From an uncultured Chloroflexota bacterium (GTDB taxonomy: Bacteria; Chloroflexota; Chloroflexia; Thermomicrobiales; UBA6265): a DNA stretch of 42,872 nt. This document shows positions 33,503 through 41,470 of the stretch, piece after piece. Made by a program: the position numbers and the translations under genes. Position 1 is the stretch's first letter; each line of letters starts with the position of its first letter. The notes beneath the pieces were generated by a model, which was given only the letters and a program-made list of their open reading frames with translations, searched no databases and was not told where the DNA came from. The stretch covers positions 1 to 42,872 of the forward strand of contig CALGSZ010000138.1 in assembly GCA_937901745.1 (NCBI GenBank). Reading direction: 5' to 3'.

Positions 33503-34311
33503 GACCGAGACACCTTTTCGGGTTCCTGGCGTTGAACTGCCTCGCCTTGTTCCGCCAGCACCGCGTCGACGAATTCCGTCAGGCTCCGGTAGACCGGCAC
33601 CTGGTGCTGGCTCGGGTCGTGGCGGCCGTAGCGGTCCAGCAAGGCGGCGCGCATGCCGACGCCGAGCGCCCCGACGACATCCGATTTCGGCTGGTCGCCG
33701 ATGTGAATGGCGGCTCCCGGCTCGATACCGAGCGCGTCGAGTGCCGCGCGGAAGGTGCGCGGGTCCGGCTTCTCCCAGCCGACGACCGCCGAAGTGATGA
33801 TGGCGTTCATCTCGTGAGCAAAGGCGAGGTGCGTGCAGAGATTCGTCACGTCGGCGTCGGCATTTGAGATGACGGCGCGCTTGATGCCGGCTTCTCGCAG
33901 GCGCCGGAGTGCCGGTAGCACGTCGGAAAAGACGCGATAGCCGCCGGTCGCATTGCTCTCGACAGCGGGCGTCTCGAATTCCGCCATGTACGCTTCGCGG
34001 ACCGCGTGCAGCAGCGGCGGATCGTGGGGGATACCAGCGGCCTCCAGCCAGACAGACATGTAATGGAGGCGGAACGTCTCGCGCTCGGCTCGGGGCCTGT
34101 CCCGGATCGGCACGCGCCCGTTCTCCTGCGTGTAGAAGTCTTCCGCGACGAGGTCCGCATCGCGCAGAACCTTGACGTCATTCGGGATGCCGAGCCGATC
34201 CAAGGCGGCGGAGAGGCGCTCCCACCGCCGGGGATGCAGCTCGATCAGCGTGTCGTAGAGATCGAAGGTGACGGCCTGGATGCGGCCGGCGGCCGGCGTG
34301 TTGTCGGTCAT
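33499..34311 (-). CDS. HAD-superfamily hydrolase
   Basis: 270 residues. Motif I is TFDLYDTL with the nucleophile and acid Asp, motif II VISNADAD, motif III Lys in GWEKPDPRTF, motif IV IHIGDQPKSDVVGA. A helical cap lies between motifs I and II (subclass I). Probably a phosphatase; the substrate is unknown. It overlaps both neighbours by 4 bases (ATGA), showing tight translational coupling. Confidence 0.92.
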   Translation of the reverse strand: MTDNTPAAGRIQAVTFDLYDTLIELHPRRWERLSAALDRLGIPNDVKVLRDADLVAEDFYTQENGRVPIRDRPRAERETFRLHYMSVWLEAAGIPHDPPLLHAVREAYMAEFETPAVESNATGGYRVFSDVLPALRRLREAGIKRAVISNADADVTNLCTHLAFAHEMNAIITSAVVGWEKPDPRTFRAALDALGIEPGAAIHIGDQPKSDVVGALGVGMRAALLDRYGRHDPSQHQVPVYRSLTEFVDAVLAEQGEAVQRQEPEKVSRS

Positions 34312-35192
34312 GCGAGCTCCTCTCGCAGATTGGGAATAATGGTCCGGGCAACGCGCTCAGCGGCGTCGAGCTCGTGGCCGCCGAGCGGGAAGTCGAAGAG
34401 GAACTGGCGGGCTCCAGCGGCATAGTAGGCGCGGATGAGATCGGCGAAGCCGCGCTCGTCGGCGAGTCGGTCAGCTCCGAGTGAGACGGAGACGCCGATC
34501 TCCGCTGGGTCGCGGCCGATCGCTTGGCAATTGGCCGTCACCGTCGCCAAGCCGCGCCGGATGTCGTCCGGTGTCCCGGAGCTGTCCCAAAGATCGGCGT
34601 GCCGGGCGATCAGCTCGAGCATTTTCGGCCGCTTGCCGCCGACAAGGATCGGCAGGCGCTCCTGGACGGGCTTGGGCGAGAAGGGCGCGTCCTCCAGGCG
34701 ATAGAAGCGGCCGTGGAACGTCGTGCGACGCTCGGTGAAGAGGGAATGGATGACTGTCAGCGCCTCATCGAGCATCGCGACCCGGTCGCCGGGCGAGGGG
34801 AAGGGAATGCTGTAGGCGCGGTGCTCCCGCTCGTGCCAGCCAGTGCCGATGCCGAGGATGGCGCGCCCGCCGCTGATGTGATCGACGGTCACGATCTCCT
34901 TGGCGAGGATGGCCGGGTTGCGGTGCGTATTTCCGTAAACGAGGACGCCGACGCGGACACGGTCGGTCTTGAGGGCGAGCGCGGCGAGGAGCGTGCTCGC
35001 CTCCAAGCACGGTCCATCTGGATCGGCGTAGAGGGCGAGGAAGTGGTCGAAGAGCCACACCGAGTCGAAGCCGAGCGCTTCGGCCATCTGCCACTGCTCG
35101 ACGAGCTGCGGCCAGGTGAGCTGGTGCTGCCCGGTGACGACGCCGAAGGTGACTGGCCAGCGAGAAGTCGTTGGTGTGGGGTGCTCGCTCAT
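34308..35192 (-). CDS. LLM-class F420-type oxidoreductase
   Basis: 294 residues, luciferase-like monooxygenase family. WQMAEALGFDSVWLFDHFLA, VGVLVYGNTHRNPAILAKEI, VTVDHISGGRAILGIGTGWHEREH and PILVGGKRPKMLELIARHADLWD are typical of the F420-dependent group. It transfers hydride between F420 (or FMN) and an unknown substrate. It is the first gene of the operon with HAD, MOSC and M24; ATG 35192 is preceded by AGAGGGAG. A longer in-frame extension to 35501 overlaps other sequence and is rejected. Confidence 0.92.
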   Translation of the reverse strand: MSEHPTPTTSRWPVTFGVVTGQHQLTWPQLVEQWQMAEALGFDSVWLFDHFLALYADPDGPCLEASTLLAALALKTDRVRVGVLVYGNTHRNPAILAKEIVTVDHISGGRAILGIGTGWHEREHRAYSIPFPSPGDRVAMLDEALTVIHSLFTERRTTFHGRFYRLEDAPFSPKPVQERLPILVGGKRPKMLELIARHADLWDSSGTPDDIRRGLATVTANCQAIGRDPAEIGVSVSLGADRLADERGFADLIRAYYAAGARQFLFDFPLGGHELDAAERVARTIIPNLREELA

Positions 35193-35298
35193 CGCTCCCT
35201 CTTCGGATGACACGACGGCCGGCGCCGGGCCGGCCGCCAGCGAGTGTAGCAGGTTCAGTCCGTCTCTCGGCGTGGTCTCGCCGGCGGATCCAGCTTCG

Positions 35299-35592
35299 TC
35301 ATGGTGAGAGCGGATTGACGATCGCGATCCTCCTTGCAGACTGCTGAAGGAGAGGGGCGAAGCCCGCCGTGTCACCAGTCGCGCCGGTGGACGAGCCGTT
35401 CCAGAGCAGGAGCGCGCGGAACCCGGCGTCGTCGGCAGCTTCCCGCGCAAGCTCCAGCATCGCCGCGTTGTTGGCCGCGAGCGCCGCGCGCGGATCGCCA
35501 TCCGGTGGCCACGCCAGCATGCGGACGACGACTCGTTCGTGAGCTAGGAGGGCGTGGAACCGCTCTTCCCAGTCCGTGCCGTCGAGCCGCAC
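35299..35592 (-). pseudogene. Fragment of a Rossmann/SLOG-like domain fused out of frame
   Basis: 97 codons in a frame different from the NTPase. The segment DWEERFHALLAHERVVVRM, then ANNAAMLELAREAADD and FRALLLWNGSSTGATGDTAG, and a final ARRIAIVNP resembles, from memory, the C-terminal half of a domain found with adenylate cyclase or TPR proteins. The N-terminal half is missing. A GTG at 35592 opens the frame, but no ribosome site is seen. I infer a deletion joined this remnant to the STAND gene. Confidence 0.5.
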
Positions 35593-37124
35593 CGAGCGGT
35601 CGCCTGGGCGGCTTGTGCGGCCGCCTGCTGAGTCGCCGCAACGGCCTGGGCGGCCTCTGCCTCCGCGCGGCGGGACTCCGCCGTTTGCCGGGCCGCTTCC
35701 GCTTCAGCGGCGCGGGTGGCCTCGGCGGCGCGACCGGCGGCTGCCTCCCGGCGGCCGGATCGGGCATCGCCGCGCTGATCCCAGGCGAACAGCGCCAAGA
35801 CGGAGGCGCTGAGGAACGCGACGAGCAGTACCGCTGCGGCGCGACGCTGTAGGCGTTCCCGGGCAGCCCGCTGGCGCTCTCGCTCTACCTCCTCCCGTTG
35901 GCGGAGCTCGACGCCCGCTTGCAGAAACGCCCGCTCTACATCGTTCAGCCCGTCGCGGCGTGCGTCGGCGAATTCGACCGCCTCCGCCAGGCGCGCCCCG
36001 GGGAAGAGGACACCCTCATCGCGGTCTAGCCTCGCCCACTCTTGTGCTGCCTCCGTGATGCGGCGGTGGACCAGCAACCCTTCTCGATCCTCATCAATCC
36101 AGCCGCGCAGGCGCGGCCAGCCGCGGATCAGCGCCTCGTGGGCAACGTCCACCCAGGTGGCTCCGCTGTCGTCGGTGCTCGTCGTCAGGAGGCGCGCTTC
36201 GACCAGCTCCGCGATCACCGCCTCCAGCGTGGGTCGTTCCGCTTCGCTCGTCACCAGCTCGGCAAGCGTCGCCCGGCGGCGGGTTTCCTCGGTGACTTCG
36301 CCGGGCTGGGTGAGGCGGAGCATGACGCGGCGCGCGATTGCCTGTTGCTCGGGGGAGAAGCCGGAGTAGAGCTCGTCAGCGCGCTGTGCGATCGCGCCCG
36401 AGACGCCACCGGTTGCTTGATACCCTTCCAGAGTCAGGAGCCGGCCGCGTCGCCGCCGCCAAAGCTCCAAGAGGGCATGCTCCAGCAGCGGCAGCGAGCC
36501 AGGCTGGTTCTCGACGTCCTCCAGAATCGTTTCGATCAGGCCATCCTCGAAATCGAGGCCGACTTTCCACGCCGGCTCGGCGATCGCGGCTCGCAGCCCG
36601 GCTTCGTCCATTGGGCTGACCAGATATTGGTGACTGGCGACGCGCGCGGCGAGGTCCGGGTACGCGGCGCAGCGGGAGTAGAAGTCGGCGCGCATCGTCA
36701 GCACGACGACGACGCGCCCGTCCGGGACTGACGCCGCGTAGAGGAGGTTCTCGATGAAACTGGCTCGCTCGGCCTCGTCGCGGCAGAGGGTGAAGACCTC
36801 CTCGAATTGAAAGACGCAGAGGACGAGGCGCGTTCCGGCGTCCGATACCTTGCCGTTATCGAGTGCGAGCGTCGCGGCCAGATGCAGGGCGCGGGGATCG
36901 CGGGAGAGCGCGTCGAGCGTCGCCGTCATCGGCGTTTCCGGCGCGAGGCGGGTCAGCTGCGCGGCGAGGGCGGTCAGGGGATGCGCGCCGGGTGTGAGCG
37001 TTGCCGTGCGCCAGGTTTCGCTGCCGGGTAGGCGGCCGTTCTTGAGCGCGGGGATCAGCCCGGCGCGGACGAGCGACGATTTGCCGGAGCCGGAAGCGCC
37101 GACGACGGCCAGGAACCGGGTGGA
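35544..37124 (-). CDS. STAND NTPase part of the broken TIR-STAND gene, no start of its own
   Basis: About 525 codons. Walker A LAVVGASGSGKSSLVRAG (start of the domain), then LVLCVFQFEEVFTLC, where family members have VDQFEELF: the Walker B Asp is Phe (codon 36812-36810). RADFYSRCAAYP, GSLPLLEHALLELW and VDVAHEALIRGWPRL are strong STAND/winged-helix marks. A membrane helix (VLLVAFLSASVLALFAW) and an Ala/Glu/Gln-rich coiled coil (about 35590-35760) end it. No start codon with a ribosome site is near the domain; codons upstream of 37124 are TIR-region DNA read in the wrong frame. The WD40 or TPR sensor expected after the coiled coil is absent. Confidence 0.65.
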   Translation of the reverse strand, partial: STRFLAVVGASGSGKSSLVRAGLIPALKNGRLPGSETWRTATLTPGAHPLTALAAQLTRLAPETPMTATLDALSRDPRALHLAATLALDNGKVSDAGTRLVLCVFQFEEVFTLCRDEAERASFIENLLYAASVPDGRVVVVLTMRADFYSRCAAYPDLAARVASHQYLVSPMDEAGLRAAIAEPAWKVGLDFEDGLIETILEDVENQPGSLPLLEHALLELWRRRRGRLLTLEGYQATGGVSGAIAQRADELYSGFSPEQQAIARRVMLRLTQPGEVTEETRRRATLAELVTSEAERPTLEAVIAELVEARLLTTSTDDSGATWVDVAHEALIRGWPRLRGWIDEDREGLLVHRRITEAAQEWARLDRDEGVLFPGARLAEAVEFADARRDGLNDVERAFLQAGVELRQREEVERERQRAARERLQRRAAAVLLVAFLSASVLALFAWDQRGDARSGRREAAAGRAAEATRAAEAEAARQTAESRRAEAEAAQAVAATQQAAAQAAQATARCGSTARTGKSGSTPS

Positions 37125-37299
37125 TGAGCTTTTCCAGCAAGCGCTGGATGTCGGCGTCGCTCCCGAAGAAGAACTCCGCGTCGTCCTCGTCGAAGGTCTG
37201 CAGGCCCCGGTAAGGGCAGACATCGGACGAGGACTCGATCTGCGTTGGCGGGCCGTGCGGTATGCCTTTGACGGCATTGATGAGTGGCTGGAAGTCGCG

Positions 37300-37704
37300 T
37301 CAATCCTCGTCGCCCGCGCGGAGATCGACCCAGGTGTGAGAAGAGAGAACGGGTGGCAGATCGGTCGGGTCGAACGGCTCTGGCAGGCCGGGCAAGAGAA
37401 CAAGGAAGAGGCGGTAGGCGCGATCCTTGGCGGACCGGTCCTTGGCGAGCTCCAGCTCCTCGCGCGACCAGTTGCCGATGCCGTGCGGCCCGATGAAGAC
37501 GGCGCAGGTCGCGGTCTTCTCGAGGACAGCCTCGGCGATTTCCTCTTGCCAGCGACCGCCCGGTGTCAGATGCCAGGAGTCCAGCCACGGCTCGATGCCG
37601 GCCTGGCGCAGCTTGACCGCGATCCGCTCGACGGCAGGCTTGTCCTTGGAGTTGTGGGACAGAAAGACGTCATAGCGAGCCGTTGGTTCCTGGGCATCGC
37701 TCAT
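37300..37704 (-). CDS. TIR-domain protein, truncated (5' part of the broken TIR-STAND gene)
   Basis: 134 residues, essentially one TIR domain. YDVFLSHNSKDK at residues 11-22, WLDSWHLTPGGRWQEEI (40-56), VFIGPHGIGNW and the Glu pair in SREELELA (82-83), one of which is the usual NADase Glu. Known bacterial TIR domains cleave NAD or make cyclic ADP-ribose signals when activated by a partner domain. Here it is cut off by a TGA where homologues continue into the NTPase. If expressed, it would be a free TIR domain without its own control module. The longer open frame upstream to 37878 has no homology and covers a 7-base tandem repeat. Confidence 0.7.
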   Translation of the reverse strand: MSDAQEPTARYDVFLSHNSKDKPAVERIAVKLRQAGIEPWLDSWHLTPGGRWQEEIAEAVLEKTATCAVFIGPHGIGNWSREELELAKDRSAKDRAYRLFLVLLPGLPEPFDPTDLPPVLSSHTWVDLRAGDED

Positions 37705-37785
37705 GATCCGGGTCGTTTCCTCACTGTCAGCGAAATATTGACGCCAATCTAACAGACGGCAGGGCTGGGAGAAAGAGGGAGGAGG

Positions 37786-37813
37786 AGTGCTGAGTGCTGG
37801 GTGCTGAGTGCTG
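37786..37813. repeat. Tandem heptamer repeat, four copies
   Basis: Four head-to-tail copies of AGTGCTG; the third begins with G instead of A. It lies between the TIR start and the lipoprotein gene, beside a purine-rich stretch. Similar GTGCTGA arrays are known as intergenic simple repeats in high-GC bacteria. Confidence 0.7.
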
Positions 37814-37882
37814 AGTTCAATGGTGAGGCGGCGCCGGTTTGATGCCCGGCGCTGTTTCATTTGGGCGCGGAGAGACAATGGC

Positions 37883-38683
37883 TCACGGGACGGGGGAGAG
37901 GGCGATGGGGGTTGCCGCCGTGGGCTCCTCGATCGTCAGCGGGATGTTGTAGGTGAATGTCGAGCGGCTGACGGTGCCGCCGGCGATTGTTTCGATGGCG
38001 CAGGGGAGGTCGTCGTCGCCGAGCGAAATCACGATCTCGATCCGCTCGCCGGTCATCGTCGTGTCGGCGGTGCGGTAGCGCTGGCAGGTTCGTCCCTCGA
38101 TTTCCACCTCGCCAATTAGCACGGCATCGTGCATCCGCTGCTCCCGCGAGAGGGCGGAGTACGGCGGAGCCGCTTCCGCGGCCATCCCGGCGTACAGGCG
38201 GCCGATCGGGCTCTCGGAGTCGAGCGCGGCGGGATCGATGCGAACCCAGGTGTCCGGGTCTGCCGGTGGTGTGGCGAGACCGGGTACCTCCTGGCCGCGC
38301 GCGTAGACACGTCCCGCGATGCTGATGATCTCGGAAACAACGGCTCCGTCGGCGAGGCTCAGCCGACGTTTCCGGTCCGGAGGCACGACCTCATCAATGA
38401 CCTCGACCGTGGCGGGCGACGCGCCAGGCGTTCCGGGAGCCTGGCGGGCGGTTGTGGTGAAGACGCTCCGATACGACTGGACGTTGGCCCAGGCGGCGGC
38501 GATCCGGTCGGCGATGTCCCCAACAGTCGGCGTGCCGGATGGGGCGGGCGAGGCCACGGAAGTCGGGGAGGTCTCCGGTGTAGGCGTTGACGGGGGCGTG
38601 CCGTCGTTGCCGCATGCGCTGAGCAAGAGCGTGGCGGCGAGTGTCGCCAGGATCGCGATGCGTTGTCGGAGCGTTCGGGTCAC
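37883..38683 (-). CDS. Lipoprotein, LolA/LppX-like fold
   Basis: 266 residues. Signal peptide with lipobox LLLSAC (Cys about residue 22), then a Pro/Thr/Ser-rich linker (about 25-55), then a domain with the strand pattern of LprG/LppX lipid-binding lipoproteins (AWANVQSYRSVFTTTA, DGAVVSEIISIAGRVYARG, CQRYRTADTTMTGERIEIVI). Attached to the outer face of the membrane, it may bind a lipid; function is not shown. GTG 38683 has GGGAGGAAG 7 bases upstream; an open frame further upstream carries no signal and is rejected. Confidence 0.82.
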   Translation of the reverse strand: MTRTLRQRIAILATLAATLLLSACGNDGTPPSTPTPETSPTSVASPAPSGTPTVGDIADRIAAAWANVQSYRSVFTTTARQAPGTPGASPATVEVIDEVVPPDRKRRLSLADGAVVSEIISIAGRVYARGQEVPGLATPPADPDTWVRIDPAALDSESPIGRLYAGMAAEAAPPYSALSREQRMHDAVLIGEVEIEGRTCQRYRTADTTMTGERIEIVISLGDDDLPCAIETIAGGTVSRSTFTYNIPLTIEEPTAATPIALSPVP

Positions 38684-39044
38684 GAGCTTCCTCCCTGTCT
38701 CGGGCGATCTCGGCGGAAGGTAATACACCAGCGAGCGGAAAGCGGTTCGGCAGGGCTGCGCGGTCGGCGTGGCGGTGTCCAGGGAGCCGCTGGCGGGCAT
38801 TTCACACGGCTGGAGGAGAGCCGTTCATTTGGCTGTGACTCGGTGGCGCGGCATCTCACATGACGGCCGCACGCGCGTTCTATAGACGAATGCGGCGAGA
38901 GGCCGGGACGCCGGCGCCGGCTCTCCCGCAGAGGATCGACGGCCTCGTGCTGGAAAGAGGACTGGGGGGCAAGAGACGACCTAAGAAGCGTCTCGCTCGA
39001 GGCCGCGAAGCCAGGGCGGAGCGCTGATCCATCGGAGGTTAGTC
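38684..39044. other. 361-base non-coding region
   Basis: It separates the lipoprotein gene (minus) from a small plus-strand gene, so it must hold promoters for both. A GC-rich imperfect hairpin lies at 38897-38925 (GAGAG with CTCTC, CCGG with CCGG). No coding frame with a ribosome site was found and no clear -35/-10 pair. Confidence 0.5.
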
Positions 39045-39245
39045 ATGACGATCGTCTTCGGACGTCGCCGGCTCATTCTCACCCTCGTCAGCACGCCTCC
39101 CGAGCCGAAACGGGTGGCGTTCCCGGAGGCTGAAAGCGCAACCGATGCAGAATTGGCACGGCTCGGTACGCGCTCGGTGAGCGTCGACGACCGTCGGCGA
39201 TGGGAAGTGACAGCCATCCTCTATGGCGGGTTCCGCCCTCGCTGA
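39045..39245 (+). CDS. Small protein of unknown function
   Basis: 66 residues. GGAGG lies 7 bases before the ATG, a good ribosome site. The product is polar with a basic start (FGRRRLILTLV) and a C-terminal strand-like part (WEVTAILYGGF). No membrane segment and no family known to me. A second very small gene follows after 65 bases. Confidence 0.45.
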   Translation: MTIVFGRRRLILTLVSTPPEPKRVAFPEAESATDAELARLGTRSVSVDDRRRWEVTAILYGGFRPR

Positions 39246-39310
39246 TAGTCGTGACGATGCGGCCGCGGTTCCGCTGAGGGGCTCCGGCCGCGGGTGAGAA
39301 AGGATGCGCG

Positions 39311-39430
39311 ATGGACTCACCGGCGCTTATTCTTGGAGTCATCATCGCCGTACTGATTGTGTTCGATCTGTTGGCATTGCGCTTCGGTGTTGATTCTCGA
39401 CCGCGGGACGGGCGTCCCAACTGGTGGTAG
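39311..39430 (+). CDS. 39-residue single-helix membrane protein
   Basis: The frame runs from ATG 39311 to TAG 39428-39430. AAAGGA lies about 8 bases upstream. Residues 5-23 (ALILGVIIAVLIVFDLLAL) form one membrane helix; the tail RFGVDSR then GRPNWW is polar and ends in two Trp. From memory, tiny membrane proteins with this F-D-L-L-A-x-R-F-G-x-D-S-R-x-x-x-x-x-x-x-WW form recur in Chloroflexota and actinobacteria, so I think it is real. Function unknown. A strong terminator follows after 32 bases. Confidence 0.65.
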   Translation: MDSPALILGVIIAVLIVFDLLALRFGVDSRPRDGRPNWW

Positions 39431-39462
39431 CGCCTGAACCGCACCCCATATCCCCACCCCAC

Positions 39463-39505
39463 ACGTGGGGCGATTCCCCGCATCGGGCATCGCCCCACGT
39501 TTTTT
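39463..39505 (+). terminator. Rho-independent terminator
   Basis: A perfect 12-bp stem (ACGTGGGGCGAT, 39463-39474, with 39489-39500), a 14-base loop and a T-run at 39500-39505. It lies after the two small genes and before the ABC exporter operon, so it ends the small-gene transcript. Confidence 0.85.
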
Positions 39506-39593
39506 CGCCTCGCGTGGGATGTGTGGCGCGGTCGGCGCTCTGAAAATCGGGGCGGGGATTCGATCGGTTGCCGGAGCAGGGAGGGAGAAAGAC

Positions 39594-40598
39594 ATGACGG
39601 CAACAAGCGCCATCGTCGCGGAGGGTCTGGAAAAGCGATTCGGGGCAACCCAGGCGCTGCGCGGACTCGATTTCACCGTGCCGGAAGGAACGATTGTGGC
39701 GGTGCTCGGGCCGAACGGCGCGGGGAAAACGACGGCGGTGCGCATCCTGACGACACTGACGAAGCCGGATGCCGGTCAGGCCGTGGTGGCCGGGTACGAC
39801 GTCGTCCGCTACCCGGAGGAGGTTCGGCAGCGCGTGGGGCTGGCTGGCCAGTACGCGGCGCTGGACGAGCTGTTGACCGGGCAAGAAAACCTGGAGATGA
39901 TCGGCCGCCTCTACCACTTGCCGAGGCAGGTCGCGCGGCGCCGGGCGCAGGAACTCCTGGAGCGGTTCGATCTGGTCGAAGCTGGCTCGCGCATCGTCAA
40001 GGGTTACTCCGGCGGAATGCGGCGGCGACTCGACTTGGCGGCAAGCTTGGTAGCCGCGCCGCCGATCCTCTTCCTCGATGAGCCGACGACCGGGCTCGAT
40101 CCGCGCAGCCGCCTGAGCATGTGGGACCTGATCGCGGAGCTGGTCGCTGGCGGGACCACCCTTTTGCTCACCACGCAGTATCTCGAAGAAGCAGACCGCC
40201 TCGCGGATGACATCGTGGTGATTGACCACGGGCGCGTCATTGCGCGAGGAACTGCGGCCGAGCTGAAGGCGCGGGTCGGCGGTGAGCACCTCGAGGTGAT
40301 CGTCAGCGTTGGGAGCGAGCTGCCGGTCGCGGCGCGGGTGCTGTCCGGATTCGGTGTCGGCGCGGTCAGGATGGACACCGAGTCGCGTCGAATCAGCGTG
40401 CCGGTCACCGCGACGCAGGGGCTCTTGACCCGTGTGGTACGCGCGCTGGACGAGGAAGGCGTGCAAGTCGATGAGGCGATCCTGAATCGGCCGACGCTGG
40501 ATGACGTGTTCCTCGCGCTTACCGGTCGCACGGCGACGGTCGAGACCGAGAACGGCGAGCGGACTGAGGACAATCCCAATCGGATGGAGGCTGCATAA
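39594..40598 (+). CDS. ABC exporter ATP-binding protein, DrrA-like
   Basis: 334 residues, daunorubicin-resistance (DrrA) subfamily. Walker A GPNGAGKT (40-47), a Q-loop region GLAGQYAALDELLTG, signature GYSGGMRRRLDLA, Walker B LFLDEPTTGLDPRSR, H-loop LLTTQYLEEAD, and a DrrA-type C-terminal part ending NRPTLDDVFLALTG. It drives efflux with the permease encoded 2 bases downstream. The ATG at 39594 has GGGAGGGAG upstream; the frame is open to 39465, but that stretch covers the terminator and is not used. Confidence 0.94.
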   Translation: MTATSAIVAEGLEKRFGATQALRGLDFTVPEGTIVAVLGPNGAGKTTAVRILTTLTKPDAGQAVVAGYDVVRYPEEVRQRVGLAGQYAALDELLTGQENLEMIGRLYHLPRQVARRRAQELLERFDLVEAGSRIVKGYSGGMRRRLDLAASLVAAPPILFLDEPTTGLDPRSRLSMWDLIAELVAGGTTLLLTTQYLEEADRLADDIVVIDHGRVIARGTAAELKARVGGEHLEVIVSVGSELPVAARVLSGFGVGAVRMDTESRRISVPVTATQGLLTRVVRALDEEGVQVDEAILNRPTLDDVFLALTGRTATVETENGERTEDNPNRMEAA

Positions 40599-40600
40599 GG

Positions 40601-41428
40601 ATGAGCACGCAGGTCAATGTCCTAGGCAGAGAAACCGCGGCGGGACCGAGCTTCGGTGATCGACTGAAGTGGGGCGTGAGCGACGCCCTGACGATGATGG
40701 GGCGTAATCTCCGCCACATCCCGCGGACGCCGGAGCTGCTGCTCGACGTCACGGTGCAGCCGATCATCTTCGTCGTCTTGTTCCGCTATGTCTTCGGCGG
40801 GGCGATCGCCGTCGAGGGGACGTCCTACATCAACTATTTGATGGCCGGCATCTTCGTCCAGACGATCATGTTTGCCGCGATGACGAGCGGGATCGGCCTG
40901 GCGTTCGATCTCTCGAAGGGGATTATCGACCGCTTCCGCTCGTTGCCGATGTCGCGGGCGGCGGTCGTCACCGGGCGAACGCTGACGGATCTTCTGCGTG
41001 GCATTCTGGCGTCGTTGGTGATGCTGGGCGTCGGTCTCGCGGTTGGATTCCGGCCGGATGGAGATGTTGGCGGCTGGCTAGCCGGATTCGGACTGCTGCT
41101 GTTGTTCGGCTTCGCCTTCTCATGGGTTGGTGTCACGGTTGGGATGCTGGCGCGGACGCCGGAGGCCGTTCAGGCATTCATGTTCGTCGCGATCTTCCCG
41201 CTGACCTTCGCGAGCAGCGCCTTCGTCCCGACGGAGACGATGCCGAGCTGGCTGCGGGCCTTTGCCGAGAACCAGCCGATGACACAGACGGTGGATGCCC
41301 TGCGGGCGTATGTGCTGGGCCAGTCGCCGGGTTCGGCGGCGTGGCAGGCGCTGGCGTGGTCCATCGGGATTCTCGTCGTCTTCTTCCCGCTTGCCGTCAC
41401 GCTCTACCAGAAGCGGACCGCACACTAA
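40601..41428 (+). CDS. ABC-2 type exporter permease, DrrB-like
   Basis: 275 residues, six membrane helices of the ABC-2 type. LLLDVTVQPIIFVVLFRYVF begins the first helix pair; IIDRFRSLPMSRAAVVTGR is the conserved cytoplasmic loop that meets the ATPase, and FASSAFVPTETMPSWLRAFA is a typical extracellular re-entrant segment. It follows its ATPase by 2 bases, so they form one operon. The substrate may be a drug, lipid or other amphipathic molecule. Confidence 0.94.
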   Translation: MSTQVNVLGRETAAGPSFGDRLKWGVSDALTMMGRNLRHIPRTPELLLDVTVQPIIFVVLFRYVFGGAIAVEGTSYINYLMAGIFVQTIMFAAMTSGIGLAFDLSKGIIDRFRSLPMSRAAVVTGRTLTDLLRGILASLVMLGVGLAVGFRPDGDVGGWLAGFGLLLLFGFAFSWVGVTVGMLARTPEAVQAFMFVAIFPLTFASSAFVPTETMPSWLRAFAENQPMTQTVDALRAYVLGQSPGSAAWQALAWSIGILVVFFPLAVTLYQKRTAH

Positions 41429-41470
41429 TCTCCGCGCATAGCCGTATCGCGGCTGAGCGGCGCTTTCAGC

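Larger units (their letters stand above)
35299..37704 (-). pseudogene. Decayed TIR-STAND NTPase gene (whole locus)
   Basis: Read on the minus strand from ATG 37704, a TIR domain, a linker, a STAND NTPase, a membrane helix and a coiled coil follow in the order known for TIR-STAND proteins, but in broken frames. Lesion 1: an in-frame TGA at 37302-37300 right after the TIR; the same frame continues past it with linker sequence typical of the family (VCPYRGLQTFDEDDAEFFFG, then ADIQRLLEKL). Lesion 2: a +1 shift near 37125, after which the NTPase reads in a new frame. Lesion 3: near 35585 the frame enters a fragment of another protein out of phase. The Walker B Asp is also replaced by Phe. It could instead be sequencing error at one site, but not easily at all. 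Confidence 0.75.

Noticed and set aside
37300..37302. TGA after the TIR domain as a selenocysteine or programmed readthrough codon
   Set aside because: No SECIS-like hairpin was evident, the family has no selenoproteins known to me, and a second frame break follows nearby; decay is simpler.
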